Numbered from the stretch's first letter, positions 1 to 9,674 are shown. The stretch is 64,000 nucleotides of DNA from CAZAYY01 sp964489525 (GCA_964489525.1 CAZAYY010000012.1:62001-126000); one strand, 5' to 3'. The notes: generated from the sequence alone by a model not told the origin. Program-made: numbers and translations.

Positions 1-1845
1 CTGGCTGAATCCGCAGGTTTGCTGCGGATTGCAGCTCGCGCCCATCACAACCTGGGGGCCATGCTGCGCAGCATCCAAAACGACCAGATGAATCCCTCAC
101 CCGATATCGCCCAAACTGCCCGGCTGCATTTTTTACGCACAGCCGAACTAAACCGGCAGCGCGGCGCAGTCGCTGAAGAACTCCTGTCTATGGCCAGCGT
201 GGCAGATATCGCCCTTGCATCTGGCGACTTAAAAGAAGTAGAACAGCTGCTTCCCCAACTGCGCAAATTATCACAGGCAATAGACCACTCCAGCTCTGAA
301 AACACTCCCCCGCTTTCCCAGGCATCCAGCCGGAAATCGGCTGGTTTGCAGGTGGACGTCATTGAAAGCCAGCTGCTCTCCCTCAAGGGGCAGTGGTATG
401 AAGCGCTGCGATTAAAACGCGCCTGCAGGATGGAAGCCCGCCGGCGCGGCGACTTACAAACCCTGGCCGCTGTCAATACCGGCCTGGGGCTTACCCTGCT
501 GGAACTCAGCCACTGGGAGAAATTAGAAGCCTGGGACGAAGCTGAAAACGCCCTGCGTGAGGCCATTCGCATTGGAAAACTGGGCCTGGGTTCACTGCGG
601 TCCACCGAATATCTGTTGGCGTTGGTCCAGGCCGCTCGGGGCAGCCTGGACGAGGCCAGCCAAATCACCAATGGGCAAGCCAACCATATGGGCCAGGTCA
701 TCATCGGCAGTAAAGCCATTGCAACAGGCCCCAAAGCCAACGCCCCGGTTACCGAAGCCATGCGGCTTTGGGCCAGTGCAAACATTGCCCTCAAACAGCA
801 GCGCTGGAAAGAAGCCAGCGATCTTTATGAAGCCTCTGCTTCGATCTATTTGCTGGCTGGAATGCGCTGGTTTTGGGCACGGGTGCTGCTGGATTGGAGC
901 CAGATGTACATCACCCATACCCTCTTCATTCCCAACGCGCCCACCACCCTGCCCAAAGCTCAGGAACTGCTGCAGCAAGCCCAAAGAGCGTTTGCCGAAA
1001 TTGGCGCCCAACACTACATGGGTTTAGCCACCCGGCTGCTGGAAGAACTCAGCGCAGAAACCATTGCCCAGGCGCTGGCCTACCAACAAGATTCACAAGA
1101 ACTGGCTGCTGCCGGGCGCATCCAGGAAACCCTGCTGCCATCCGAAGCGCCCATTCTACCTGGATGGCAATTTGCTGTGGATCTGCACCCGGCGCGGGTC
1201 ACCTCAGGTGATTTTTACGATTTCATCCCGCTTTCGGGCAACCGCCTGGGGATTGTGATTGCAGATGTCGCCGATAAAGGGGCCGGGGCTGCCCTGTTTA
1301 TGGCGCTTACGCGGACCTTGATCCGCACCTATGCAATTGAATATCCAGATTCCCCTGAGCGAGTGCTTAGCGCAGCCAGCCGTCGTATCCTTTCCGACAC
1401 CAATTCAAGCCTTTTTGTGACCATGTTTTACGGGATTTTAGACCCACAACGCGGCAGCCTGATGTATTGCAATGCAGGCCACAACCCGCCATACCTCTAC
1501 CGCACTGCCCAACTCCAACCCGAACCCCTGGTCCGGACCGGTGTGCCCCTGGGGTTGTTTGAAGAAGCAACCTGGGAAAAAGCCAATGTTCAGTTTAATC
1601 CTGGCGATTTACTCGTTTTATATTCTGACGGCATCCCCGACGCTTTGAACGAACAAAATATCCTGTTTGGCGAAGACCGGCTCCAGGGCGCCATTCGCAA
1701 ATTACGCACCCAGTCTTCCCCCACGGGCCAATTTGCCCAGGCGATATTGAACGGCATTCTAAACGCCCTGCATGCCTTCGCTGGTCCAATCCCATTCAAT
1801 GACGATACCACCCTGATGGTGATGTACCGTGACCCCATTTCTTAA
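1..1845 (+). CDS. TPR-containing SpoIIE-type PP2C serine phosphatase (5' end outside window)
   Basis: The reading frame is open from the first base, so the true start lies upstream; the in-window TTG at 19 is not a convincing start. The N-terminal ~350 residues are helical and TPR-like (repeated W-x-E/A patterns). The C-terminal ~240 residues form a SpoIIE/RsbU PP2C phosphatase: SGDFYDF (~395), the metal-binding Asp of DVADKG (~416), GHNPPYLY (~487), YSDG (~537) and DDTTLMV near the end. Such proteins dephosphorylate anti-sigma-factor antagonists or act in partner-switching signalling. The missing part may be a kinase, cyclase or AAA module, as is common in this kind of architecture. The next gene starts 11 bp downstream. 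Confidence 0.9.
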   Translation: MAESAGLLRIAARAHHNLGAMLRSIQNDQMNPSPDIAQTARLHFLRTAELNRQRGAVAEELLSMASVADIALASGDLKEVEQLLPQLRKLSQAIDHSSSENTPPLSQASSRKSAGLQVDVIESQLLSLKGQWYEALRLKRACRMEARRRGDLQTLAAVNTGLGLTLLELSHWEKLEAWDEAENALREAIRIGKLGLGSLRSTEYLLALVQAARGSLDEASQITNGQANHMGQVIIGSKAIATGPKANAPVTEAMRLWASANIALKQQRWKEASDLYEASASIYLLAGMRWFWARVLLDWSQMYITHTLFIPNAPTTLPKAQELLQQAQRAFAEIGAQHYMGLATRLLEELSAETIAQALAYQQDSQELAAAGRIQETLLPSEAPILPGWQFAVDLHPARVTSGDFYDFIPLSGNRLGIVIADVADKGAGAALFMALTRTLIRTYAIEYPDSPERVLSAASRRILSDTNSSLFVTMFYGILDPQRGSLMYCNAGHNPPYLYRTAQLQPEPLVRTGVPLGLFEEATWEKANVQFNPGDLLVLYSDGIPDALNEQNILFGEDRLQGAIRKLRTQSSPTGQFAQAILNGILNALHAFAGPIPFNDDTTLMVMYRDPIS

Positions 1846-1856
1846 TTTGAAAGACG

Positions 1857-2732
1857 ATGACCACAAGCAACCATTCCCCAAACTCCACCCTGGTCTCAGG
1901 AGCACATACTTTTTTACTACCTGGAAAGCCTGGAGGCCCTTTGCAAGGAGCCGGGGTCATCCTGGCCCACGGCTTCACCAGCAGTCCCGATGAAATGGCC
2001 TGGTTGGGGGATTACCTCAGCCAGCAAGGCGCAGCGGTATATGGCTTGCGCCTTTTCGGGCATGGCACCCATCCCCGCGACCTGGGCCGGGCCAGGCTCA
2101 CCGATTGGGTGGCTGGTATGGAAGATGGCATGGCCATTGTGAGCGGCCTGGCCAACTACATCTTCTTTTGCGGGCAGTCACTGGGTGCAATGCTGGTGTT
2201 TTTGAAAGCCGCCGAGCTGGGCCAGGCTGCCAAAACTCGCACCCTCCAAAAACACCCCACCCGCCCTGGCGATGTTCAGCTGGCCGGGGTCATTGGACTG
2301 GCAACGCCGCTGCCGCAGTTCAACTTCATGGACCGGTTCACAGCGCAATTGGGCGGCGCTTTCAAGGTGCTCGCCCGCAAGCAAGGCGTCAAGCTGGACT
2401 CAAACTACGGGGTACGGCGTGAGGCCAATTACCCGGCGTATGGGGCTTATGCTCCGCGGGTCATCCTGGAAATTGACCGGCTCAGCCGGGTGTTTTATGG
2501 CAGTCTATCTTTGGTTAAAGCACCTGCCTTGCTGATTCATCCCCGTAGTGACCAACCTTTTTCTCCTGGACCCATCGAAGATATTTACCGAAACCTGGGG
2601 TCAGAGAAAAAAGAGTTAATCTGGCTCGAGAACTTTGAACATTCCGTGGTGCGCGATCCCCGCCGCACAGAAGTCTTCGATCGGGTCGGACATTTCATCC
2701 ACACCTGGAACGGGCATATTCCTAACCCCTGA
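1857..2732 (+). CDS. alpha/beta-hydrolase, carboxylesterase/monoacylglycerol lipase type
   Basis: 291 residues with the serine-hydrolase layout: oxyanion-hole segment AHGFTSS (~37-43), nucleophile elbow GQSLG with Ser108, Asp232 in HPRSDQPF and His262 in FEHSVV. Size and motif spacing fit Est30/monoacylglycerol-lipase-like carboxylesterases, which hydrolyse short or medium acyl esters. There is no signal peptide, so it is probably cytoplasmic. It follows the phosphatase gene after 11 bp and may be co-transcribed with it. The substrate cannot be deduced from the sequence. Confidence 0.85.
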   Translation: MTTSNHSPNSTLVSGAHTFLLPGKPGGPLQGAGVILAHGFTSSPDEMAWLGDYLSQQGAAVYGLRLFGHGTHPRDLGRARLTDWVAGMEDGMAIVSGLANYIFFCGQSLGAMLVFLKAAELGQAAKTRTLQKHPTRPGDVQLAGVIGLATPLPQFNFMDRFTAQLGGAFKVLARKQGVKLDSNYGVRREANYPAYGAYAPRVILEIDRLSRVFYGSLSLVKAPALLIHPRSDQPFSPGPIEDIYRNLGSEKKELIWLENFEHSVVRDPRRTEVFDRVGHFIHTWNGHIPNP

Positions 2733-2756
2733 TTTTCAGGTGGTATCATTATTCCT

Positions 2757-3620
2757 ATGTTGTTTTCAGAAACCGTGGGCGCGGCATCTGCGCTGCTGTC
2801 TGCCGCAATTTGGAGCGGAGCCGATTTGTTTGGGGGAATCTCTTCGCGCCAGCTTCATCCCCTCCAGGTATTGTTCCTGAATTCCGCTTCCGGGGTAGCT
2901 TTGATGGGACTGTTGGCGCTGGCCTGGCCTGGGCACCCGGTTCCCTCCCCTGTTGGCGCACTATGGGCCGGTCTGGCAGGCGGGTTGGGAGCCTTAGGCC
3001 TGATTGCTTACTACCGGGGGCTGCGGTTGAGCACAGCCGCTGTAGTGGTGCCAACGGCAGGAGTGGTTGGGGTGTTGATGCCTGTTGTGGTGGGGATTTT
3101 TGAACAAGGCCTGCCCGAACTTCATGTCGGAATCGGTTTTGTGATTGGGTTGGCTGGCATCTGGCTGGTTTCCCGGGGGCATGCTGGCCTCGTAAACCAC
3201 ATTCGCGAAGGCCTGTTTTATGGGGTGCTTGCTGGCTTCGGATTCGGCTTTTTTCTGGTATTGATTGCCCTCGCAAACAGCGCGGCCAACACGCCAAACC
3301 CGGGTGGAACCCTGTTTATTTCCAAAAGTGCAGGGCTTTTCGTGGCACTATTTGCCCTCCGAACCCAAAAAGTTCGCCTGCCATCGTTCAACCGCAGCCT
3401 TTGGCCTGGCATATTCACCGGTTTGTTTGATGTGGGAGGGAATATTTTTTACATCATCGCGACCACGCTTACCCGCCTGGACATCGCCGCGGTTTTATCG
3501 TCTTTTGCCCCGGCCCTGGCGGTGTTCTGGTACCGGGTATTTTTACACGAACACACCAGCCGGATGCAGTGGACAGGGGTGGCAATGTGCATCACTGCCG
3601 TAATTATGGTAACCCTTTAA
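2757..3620 (+). CDS. EamA-family (DMT) transporter
   Basis: 287 residues, almost entirely hydrophobic, with about ten predicted membrane helices arranged as two EamA repeats (roughly 5-140 and 150-287). The ends of both repeats carry the expected Gly/Pro-rich helices, for example PTAGVVGVLMPVVVG in the first half. Members of the drug/metabolite transporter superfamily export amino acids, nucleotide sugars or other metabolites; the substrate is unknown. It lies 24 bp after the hydrolase gene and 2 bp before the methyltransferase start, so the three probably form one transcription unit. Confidence 0.88.
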   Translation: MLFSETVGAASALLSAAIWSGADLFGGISSRQLHPLQVLFLNSASGVALMGLLALAWPGHPVPSPVGALWAGLAGGLGALGLIAYYRGLRLSTAAVVVPTAGVVGVLMPVVVGIFEQGLPELHVGIGFVIGLAGIWLVSRGHAGLVNHIREGLFYGVLAGFGFGFFLVLIALANSAANTPNPGGTLFISKSAGLFVALFALRTQKVRLPSFNRSLWPGIFTGLFDVGGNIFYIIATTLTRLDIAAVLSSFAPALAVFWYRVFLHEHTSRMQWTGVAMCITAVIMVTL

Positions 3621-3622
3621 TC

Positions 3623-4657
3623 ATGCAGAACCTGCCGGAAACTTTTCTTATCGAAATGCTGCAAAAGGCCCTCGAAGCCCGGTGGGCTCATCTCGAGCCG
3701 CCCTACCAGGGAGGGCTGCGGCTGTTCAACGGGCACACAGAAGGACTGCCAGGGGTGGTCGTCGAATCCTACGCCCAAACCCTGTTAATCCATGCCAGTT
3801 CAGGCCCTGAAAACCAAACCGCCCAATCCCATGCCGCGGTATTGGAGACAATCCAGTCCTTTTACCTGGATCATCTCCCCTGGTTAGAGAGTGTGTTGGT
3901 GAAAATTCGCAGCAGTTCAGATGCCGCCCTGCGCCGTGGGCAGGTAGTAAATGGCGGCTCGCCCGCCCGTCAGTTAGAAGAAAATGGGGTAATCTACGCC
4001 CTGGACCTGCAAATGAACCAGGATGCCAGCTTTTACCTGGATACGGCTGGTTTGCGCACCTGGTTGAAAGAACATGCTGCTGGCTGGCGAGTGTTAAACA
4101 CGTTTGCCTATACGGGCAGCCTGGGGGTTGCCGCGCTGGCGGGGGGTGCAAAGTATGTGATGCAAACCGACCGCAGCGCCCGGTTTTTGTCGCTTGCCCG
4201 TCGTTCGGCCATGCTCAACCATCTGGACCTGGGTAAAATGCCTTTACGCACTGCAGATTTTTTCAGCCAGATTGCCGCACTCAAAAAAAGCCGGGCCTTG
4301 TTTGACTGTGTGATTCTCGACCCCCCTTTCTTTTCCAGCACAGCCAAAGGCCGGGTGGACCAGCAGCTTGAAACCGGCAGGCTGATCAACAAAGTCCGGC
4401 CTCTCATCCAGGATGGCGGCTGGTTGGTGGCCATTAACAACGCTTTATTTCTAAGCGGAGAAAACTACCTCGCTCAGGTACAGGCCTTGTGCGCAGATGG
4501 TTACCTGGATATTGCGGAAATCATGCCCGTACCGGAGCATATCACCGGGCATTTCAAACCCGGCGACCATCCCAACCCTGGCCTGCCAGCCAACCCGGCC
4601 CCTTTCAACCACCCCACAAAAATTTTGCTTTTGCGTGTGCACCGGAAATCGTCTTAA
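3623..4657 (+). CDS. RlmI-like class I SAM-dependent rRNA methyltransferase
   Basis: 344 residues. The ATG at 3623 is preferred over an in-frame ATG at 3569 because the latter lies inside the EamA gene. The core resembles 23S rRNA (cytosine-5) methyltransferases of the RlmI/YccW group: the N-terminal segment with GLPGVVVESY precedes motif I (NTFAYTGSLGVAAL, ~158-171) and motif IV DPPFFSS (~236). The N-terminal PUA domain of classical RlmI is largely missing here. Its stop overlaps the stop of the convergent trkH-like gene by 4 bp. Confidence 0.85.
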   Translation: MQNLPETFLIEMLQKALEARWAHLEPPYQGGLRLFNGHTEGLPGVVVESYAQTLLIHASSGPENQTAQSHAAVLETIQSFYLDHLPWLESVLVKIRSSSDAALRRGQVVNGGSPARQLEENGVIYALDLQMNQDASFYLDTAGLRTWLKEHAAGWRVLNTFAYTGSLGVAALAGGAKYVMQTDRSARFLSLARRSAMLNHLDLGKMPLRTADFFSQIAALKKSRALFDCVILDPPFFSSTAKGRVDQQLETGRLINKVRPLIQDGGWLVAINNALFLSGENYLAQVQALCADGYLDIAEIMPVPEHITGHFKPGDHPNPGLPANPAPFNHPTKILLLRVHRKSS

Positions 4658-6027
4658 CCCAGGAACACATCTTCCTGGGGGTAAGTGAGGTGGGTGGTGC
4701 GGGTGCTGCGCCCTAAGGTAGCCAATAAGGTGAGCGGCCCCAACCTTCCCCAAAACATCACCAACATAATCACAAATTGCCCAAACCCATTGAGCTGTCC
4801 TGTAAAAGACAGCGTAAGCCCACAAGTCGCAAAAGCAGAAATCACTTCAAACAAAGCCTGGTCAAGGGTAGCCGGATGGGTCATCAGGATAAGCCAGGTC
4901 GCAAGCCCCACAACCCCCAGGGATACCGTCAAAACCGCTGCCGCCCGCCGCATGGAAAATTCTGCCAGCGACCTATCCATGATAATGATCTGTTTATGAT
5001 TGCGAATGTAGGAAAAGCTTCCCAGAATCAAAACTGTAAAAGTACCTGTGGTGATACCCCCACCCATACTGACCGGTGCACAGCCAATGAACATCAGCAT
5101 CATCATCAGCAATTTACTGGCCGGAGCCAGGCTCTCGAATGGGGAAAGCCCGGCAAACCCCGCCGTGCGGACAGAAATAGACTGAAAGAAAGCCAGTGCC
5201 AGGCCGCGCAAGGTGGGCACATCCGCCAACACCCCCCCATTCCTTTCGGTAATAAAAATCCCCATCCCACCCAAAAACACGAGCACCACGACCACAATCA
5301 GCGTAAGCCGGGTGTGGAGTGAGAGCCTGCGTTTAAAATCCCAACTGGACAGGTCAAGAATCAAAGGCAGCCCCAATCCACCCACAAAAATCAAGCCGCC
5401 AAAAACCAATAAAGTCGGCGTGTCCGTTGGAAACCCACCCGGAACGCTGCCAAACAAATCAAAACCAGCATTACAGAAAGCCGAAACGGCGTGAAAAATT
5501 GCGTAATACAGGGCTCGCCCGGTGCCAAGGCGCTCAGCCCAGAGTGCCCAAAGCAGCATCGCACCAATTGCCTCAATGACCAGGGTCACCCGAAGCAGCG
5601 CCCATGCCAGGCTGATCACCTGCCCGGAATTCATCAAGCCCATCTGGTCAGTCAGGGCTGCCCGGTCAAGATAAGAAATTCGCCGCCCCAAAACACCCAG
5701 GATAAACACCACCCCAACCATGATGCCAACCCCACCCAGTTGGATGAGCGCAAGCACCACCAACTGACCAAAGATGCTTAAATCCACGCCAGGGGTAATG
5801 GTTGAAAGACCGGTAACCGTCAGGGCACTGACCGAAGTAAAAAACGCCTCACGAAAGGTGAGGGAGGTTTCACCCCCAGATACCGGAAGCCTGAGAAGAA
5901 AAGCGCCTAAGAAAATCAGCGCTCCCAGGCCCCCGATAAACCGCGCCGGGGCAGACAGGCGAAAATCCAACATCTGTAGGCGCATATCCGCCAGGAAAGT
6001 TTTCAAAGAACGCTGGCGTTTTTTCAT
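4654..6027 (-). CDS. trkH: TrkH/KtrB-family potassium channel subunit
   Basis: 457 residues with repeated helix-pore-helix units and selectivity-filter-like TVTGLS (~72) and later TAGFAG and ATCGLT segments, as in TrkH/KtrB/HKT proteins. The length matches KtrB (~450) more closely than proteobacterial TrkH. It forms the K+-conducting membrane subunit. The RCK-domain regulatory subunit is encoded 3 bp upstream in the same direction, so the pair makes a complete uptake system. The gene ends convergently with the rRNA methyltransferase. Confidence 0.93.
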   Translation of the reverse strand: MKKRQRSLKTFLADMRLQMLDFRLSAPARFIGGLGALIFLGAFLLRLPVSGGETSLTFREAFFTSVSALTVTGLSTITPGVDLSIFGQLVVLALIQLGGVGIMVGVVFILGVLGRRISYLDRAALTDQMGLMNSGQVISLAWALLRVTLVIEAIGAMLLWALWAERLGTGRALYYAIFHAVSAFCNAGFDLFGSVPGGFPTDTPTLLVFGGLIFVGGLGLPLILDLSSWDFKRRLSLHTRLTLIVVVVLVFLGGMGIFITERNGGVLADVPTLRGLALAFFQSISVRTAGFAGLSPFESLAPASKLLMMMLMFIGCAPVSMGGGITTGTFTVLILGSFSYIRNHKQIIIMDRSLAEFSMRRAAAVLTVSLGVVGLATWLILMTHPATLDQALFEVISAFATCGLTLSFTGQLNGFGQFVIMLVMFWGRLGPLTLLATLGRSTRTTHLTYPQEDVFLG

Positions 6028-6030
6028 GGG

Positions 6031-6702
6031 TTAACGAAAATCGTCTAGTTTTTTCAAGTCGCTGTACGCCCCAATTAACAACAGTGTGTCGCCCTCCTCC
6101 AACCGGAAATCGGCGTGTGGAGAAGCGATTAAGTCTCCATTGCGATAGACAACCAGAATGGTGATTCCTAGCCGGTTTCGCAAATCGATCTCGCGCAAAG
6201 TTTTGCCCACCAGCCCGGGGGGCAGTGAGCGTTCAAGCAGGCCGTGGTGTTCATCCACATACAACCGGGAAAAAACACTGGGGGCAACCAGCTCCTGTGC
6301 CAGCCTTTGACCTGCCTCAATTTCCGGTAAAATGACCCGATCGGCACCTAACCGCATCAAAATGGCTTTCTGGCGGTCAGTGAGCGCCTTGCAAATGACA
6401 TTACGCACACCCAGGCTTTTTAACGCCGAGGTAGTCAGGATGTTGCTCTCAAAATCGGTTCCGATGGCTACAATCACGGTATCAAAATGATGAATTCCGG
6501 CCTCTACCAACGCGGCTTCATGGGTGGTATCCAACGCCATGGTGGTATACTGGTCATTAGCCAGGGATTGGACCAGTTTGGGATCACGATCCACGCCAAG
6601 AACGGTATACCCATTTTGTGCGAGGGCGCTGGCCAGGCTGGCCCCAAACCGTCCCAGGCCAATCACCACATATTCTTGCTGTTGTTTTTTACTCCGAAAC
6701 AT
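6031..6702 (-). CDS. trkA: TrkA/KtrA potassium uptake regulatory subunit (RCK_N + RCK_C)
   Basis: 223 residues with the Rossmann nucleotide-binding motif GLGRFGASLA (~16-25) followed by the acidic VDRD, typical of KtrA octamer subunits that bind ATP/ADP or NAD(H) and gate the channel. The C-terminal ~80 residues match an RCK_C domain (LRNRLGITILVVYR, then EEGDTLLLIG). A weak GGTGAA lies 5 bp before the ATG. It is the first gene of a two-gene operon with the channel subunit, and its promoter must lie in the 134-bp divergent gap at 6703-6836. Confidence 0.92.
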   Translation of the reverse strand: MFRSKKQQQEYVVIGLGRFGASLASALAQNGYTVLGVDRDPKLVQSLANDQYTTMALDTTHEAALVEAGIHHFDTVIVAIGTDFESNILTTSALKSLGVRNVICKALTDRQKAILMRLGADRVILPEIEAGQRLAQELVAPSVFSRLYVDEHHGLLERSLPPGLVGKTLREIDLRNRLGITILVVYRNGDLIASPHADFRLEEGDTLLLIGAYSDLKKLDDFR

Positions 6703-6836
6703 ATTTCACCAATTGGGCAAATCATGATCAAAATGCAGGATGTTTTTCCAAAACCCGGGTCAGCCGCAAGAATAATTATAGCCCGTTTGGCAGGCATAGA
6801 ATCAAAATTTTTGAACCTATCCGGAAGGAAAACCCA

Positions 6837-7631
6837 ATGGAACCCGTAGATATCCGCGCTCACAACCGCCAGGCCTGGAACCAGAACGTTGAACATGGCA
6901 GCATCTATACCCTTCCTGTAACTCCAGAAGAAATCGCTGCAGCGCGCCAGGGAAATTTCCAAATTTTCCTGACAGACCGGCGGCCTGTACCGCGTGAATG
7001 GCTGCCCCAATCCATGGCGGGTGTGGATGTTTTAGGGCTGGCCTCTGGGGGTGGGCAGCAGGGGCCGCTTCTGGCGGCTGCCGGGGCACGGGTGACCATT
7101 TTTGACAATTCACCCGCCCAACTTGCCCAGGATCAAAAAGTTGCTGCACGTGAGAATCTGGAAATCCGGCTCGTAGAAGGGGACATGCGCGACCTTTCGG
7201 CATTTGGAGATGCAAGCTTCGACCTGGTGATCCACCCCATTTCGAATGTGTTTTGTCCTGAGCCAGAGCCTGTCTGGCGCGAAGCATACCGGGTTTTACG
7301 TCCGGACGGCGTTCTGCTTGCTGGCTTTATGAACCCGGATGTATTCATCTTCGACCTCGACCTGCTGGACACGGCTGGAAAACTCAAAGTACGCCACCCC
7401 CTGCCCTATGCAGATATTGAACACCTCTCACCCGCCAAGCGAAAACGCTACCTGGAACAGAAACTTGCTTTTGAATGGAGCCACTCCATGGAAACCCAAA
7501 TTGGCGGGCAGCTGGCTGCAGGGTTTTTGATCAGTGGCTTTTTTGAAGACCGCAACCGTCCTGAACTGCGGGACCCAATTTCCGCCTACCTGCCCAACTA
7601 CTACGCCACCCGCGCCCTGAAACCCGGATAA
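6837..7631 (+). CDS. class I SAM-dependent methyltransferase
   Basis: 264 residues from the ATG at 6837, preceded by GGAAGGA; the open frame extends further upstream but has no ribosome site there. Motif I is VLGLASGGGQQGPLLAAAGA (~60-79), the acidic post-I residue is in IFDNS, and motif IV lies in FDLVIHPISN. The start RAHNRQAWNQ is typical of small-molecule methyltransferases of the UbiE/Methyltransf_11 group. The substrate is unknown. It is a single gene, convergent with the exonuclease gene. Confidence 0.85.
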   Translation: MEPVDIRAHNRQAWNQNVEHGSIYTLPVTPEEIAAARQGNFQIFLTDRRPVPREWLPQSMAGVDVLGLASGGGQQGPLLAAAGARVTIFDNSPAQLAQDQKVAARENLEIRLVEGDMRDLSAFGDASFDLVIHPISNVFCPEPEPVWREAYRVLRPDGVLLAGFMNPDVFIFDLDLLDTAGKLKVRHPLPYADIEHLSPAKRKRYLEQKLAFEWSHSMETQIGGQLAAGFLISGFFEDRNRPELRDPISAYLPNYYATRALKPG

Positions 7632-7712
7632 CCAGCACCATCCACTCACCAACAGGCCGGGCAAGCGAGTTTCAGGCGCTGCCCCCTGGTAGATTTCGGG
7701 GAATCACTGCTA

Positions 7713-8444
7713 TCAGGCTGGCAGCCGCCCGCCGGGCATCCACTGGACAAACTCTTCGCGCCGGGGCGAACTGGTCATCCAACTGGTATCGGGTAGTGGG
7801 AAGTTGAAGCACTCGCGCACAGAGTAAAGCCGTTCAAACGGGGCTTCCTTCCACAAGCCGCGTTTGCTGAGCCAGCGCACAGCCCCCTGCTTCTCAATTT
7901 CATGGGCAAGCAGCAGCGGCTGGCGGACATCTTCCACAAGGTACTTCACCACAGCCTGGGTCTCTCCTTCTGCCCACAACCTGGGCGCCAGGCTGCCATC
8001 CATCTTGTCTAAAATTTGGCCATTTGAAAGGCGTACCTGCTTGGCCTTACCCGCCAACCCGGCTCCTTTAAGCGCTGCATCTAACGAAAGATAATGCCCC
8101 TGGCGAAATGTCACCATAACCATCATATCCACATGGTCTGCTGCCAGCCGCGCACATGCTTCCCATTCCCCGGTTTCCTCCGCCAAAACCCGAAAATCAA
8201 ACTTGCAGCCATTCCAGGTCAGCAGAGTGTACCCCTGGCTGTGGTACTCTTGCAGCGTGGTCAGCATCTCCAGGCAGTCTGGGCGCGACATACGCGGCAC
8301 CCCCTGCCAGATTACCGGGTCTGGTTTTCCATCTAGAGCCACTGCTGCGCAGGTAATGCCAAGCGGCCCTAATTTTTGCCAATCGGTGTTATTGTCGGGT
8401 ATCAATTGAGCGATTTCCAGGTCAAATGAAGCAAAATTCCGCAT
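7713..8444 (-). CDS. DEDD-type 3'-5' exonuclease-like protein
   Basis: 243 residues with an RNase H-like exonuclease fold: FDLEIA at the N-terminus supplies the first D and E, TWNGCKFDFRVL (~98-109) the next Asp-bearing strand, and YLVEDV (~188) the YxxxD element of the DEDDy type. This arrangement is seen in predicted exonucleases related to DNA polymerase B proofreading domains. It probably degrades DNA or RNA ends, but no polymerase domain is attached. AAGGAG lies 8 bp before the ATG. Confidence 0.75.
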   Translation of the reverse strand: MRNFASFDLEIAQLIPDNNTDWQKLGPLGITCAAVALDGKPDPVIWQGVPRMSRPDCLEMLTTLQEYHSQGYTLLTWNGCKFDFRVLAEETGEWEACARLAADHVDMMVMVTFRQGHYLSLDAALKGAGLAGKAKQVRLSNGQILDKMDGSLAPRLWAEGETQAVVKYLVEDVRQPLLLAHEIEKQGAVRWLSKRGLWKEAPFERLYSVRECFNFPLPDTSWMTSSPRREEFVQWMPGGRLPA

Positions 8445-8556
8445 TTTCCCTTCTCCTTGACGCCTTTCGGGTTTCCCAGGGCGTAGGGTTTTTTCTATTA
8501 TCCTGGTAATTGTAACCGAAAAAAAATGGCGTCAGGGTGAATGGGTTGTGGGCTTT

Positions 8557-8580
8557 CGTCACGGCTTTAGCCGCGTCCCC
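8557..8580. repeat. REP-like short palindromic repeat, copy 1
   Basis: A 24-bp segment with core GCGGCT/AGCCGC symmetry and one mismatch. Its reverse complement matches 23 of 24 positions at 13937-13960, also intergenic. This suggests a dispersed extragenic palindrome. Confidence 0.6.
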
Positions 8581-8586
8581 CGCCCC

Positions 8587-8633
8587 AAAAAAGATATGGC
8601 CACCTGGCGGGCTTTGCCTGCCAGGTGGCCATA
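8587..8633 (-). terminator. intrinsic terminator of the META lipoprotein gene
   Basis: A perfect 14-bp stem (8595-8608 with 8620-8633), extended by four further pairs (one G-U) to a TTT loop. On the minus strand it is followed by TC and six T. It begins 29 bp after the lipoprotein stop codon. Confidence 0.9.
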
Positions 8634-8661
8634 GGGAAGGGCTAAGCAGTCCCAGATAGGG

Positions 8662-9549
8662 CTACTTTGCCTGGAAATCCAACATACCCTCATCCGTCAC
8701 GATGGTCAATCGCTCCCCAATCAAGAGAATGGTTCGGGCGGTCTGCATGGCGCTCATGAAGCGCATTTCCTGGGCGTTGACCGATTCCTCACAAGCCATT
8801 TTGGTGGAGCCCAACGGGCTGACCGTAATCATGCTGCCGTCCACCGAGTAGCTGCCAAAGTAGTTGTTGCATCCGGCGGAACCAGCCAGCTGGCCATTTT
8901 CAAAGCGTACCGTCAGCTGAGTATTGTTCACAGGGCCATCCGCCTGGGTGTTGGTGACAAATGCGAGCAGTTCCCATTCCGTGTTTTCAAAGGGGCTGCC
9001 CGAAAGGGGCAGGAGCCGGGCGAAAGTTGCCTGCCCACCTTCAATCGAAAGGGTCAGGGAATCTCCCTCAATTTGATAACCAGTCACTGCGTTCAGGGCC
9101 TGCATCAAAGCGGTTTCCACATCCATGGCATTGTTATTCTCGCAAAACATCATTGTGGAAAACAACTGGCTCATTACCAACTGCCCATTGCTGAGCGTAT
9201 AGTTACCGCCATAAGTGTTGCACCCGGCATGCCCACCCACGGAATCTGTACCAAAGATGAGCGTGGCATAAACCGTCGCGGCCGGGGCAATGATCTGGCC
9301 ATCTTTTTGAATGGAAATCAACAGCCAGGAAGAATCTGCCAACGAACCTGTTGAACCGGGAGCAGGATAGGAAATCTCTTCCTCGGTGGGTGGCACGGGT
9401 TGGGGATAACCAGTAACCGGCTGTTCAGTTTCCGGCATTTCCGGGTTTACCGTCGGTTCAGGGGCTTCCGCAGTAGTGCAGGCGGCCATCAGGCCCATCA
9501 GGGCGGCCAGGATCAGAAAAAGCATGGGTAATTTGGTTTTGAAAATCAT
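8662..9549 (-). CDS. lipoprotein with two META (HslJ-like) domains
   Basis: 295 residues. The N-terminus has a signal peptide and lipobox (LMAAC, Cys24), then a Pro/Glu-rich linker. Two copies of the META domain follow (~72-180 and ~185-293), each with the W-x-L opening, the GxAGCN core (GGHAGCNTYGG and AGSAGCNNYFG) and a later MxCE-like Cys. HslJ-type META proteins are envelope-associated in other bacteria, with a link to stress or drug tolerance; their biochemistry is unclear. AAGGAG precedes the ATG and a strong terminator follows. It is divergent from galT. Confidence 0.87.
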   Translation of the reverse strand: MIFKTKLPMLFLILAALMGLMAACTTAEAPEPTVNPEMPETEQPVTGYPQPVPPTEEEISYPAPGSTGSLADSSWLLISIQKDGQIIAPAATVYATLIFGTDSVGGHAGCNTYGGNYTLSNGQLVMSQLFSTMMFCENNNAMDVETALMQALNAVTGYQIEGDSLTLSIEGGQATFARLLPLSGSPFENTEWELLAFVTNTQADGPVNNTQLTVRFENGQLAGSAGCNNYFGSYSVDGSMITVSPLGSTKMACEESVNAQEMRFMSAMQTARTILLIGERLTIVTDEGMLDFQAK

Positions 9550-9640
9550 TATTTAAGTCTCCTTTTGATTTTGTTTTTTCTAAATTTTCTTTTACGGGTG
9601 TATAACGCCGCTGGTCACAGAAAAGTTCCCAAAATAAATG

Positions 9641-9646
9641 TATAAT
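9641..9646 (+). promoter_or_regulatory. possible -10 element for galT-galK
   Basis: TATAAT lies 29 bp before the galT ATG. No clear -35 is visible 17 bp upstream, so this is a weak call. Confidence 0.35.
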
Positions 9647-9674
9647 TCCAAAATGGATTTAACCTGAGGACGAT

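Noticed and set aside
6618..6836. N-terminal extension of the methyltransferase at 6837
   Set aside because: It overlaps the divergent trkA start, lacks a ribosome site, and the conserved protein begins at 6837.
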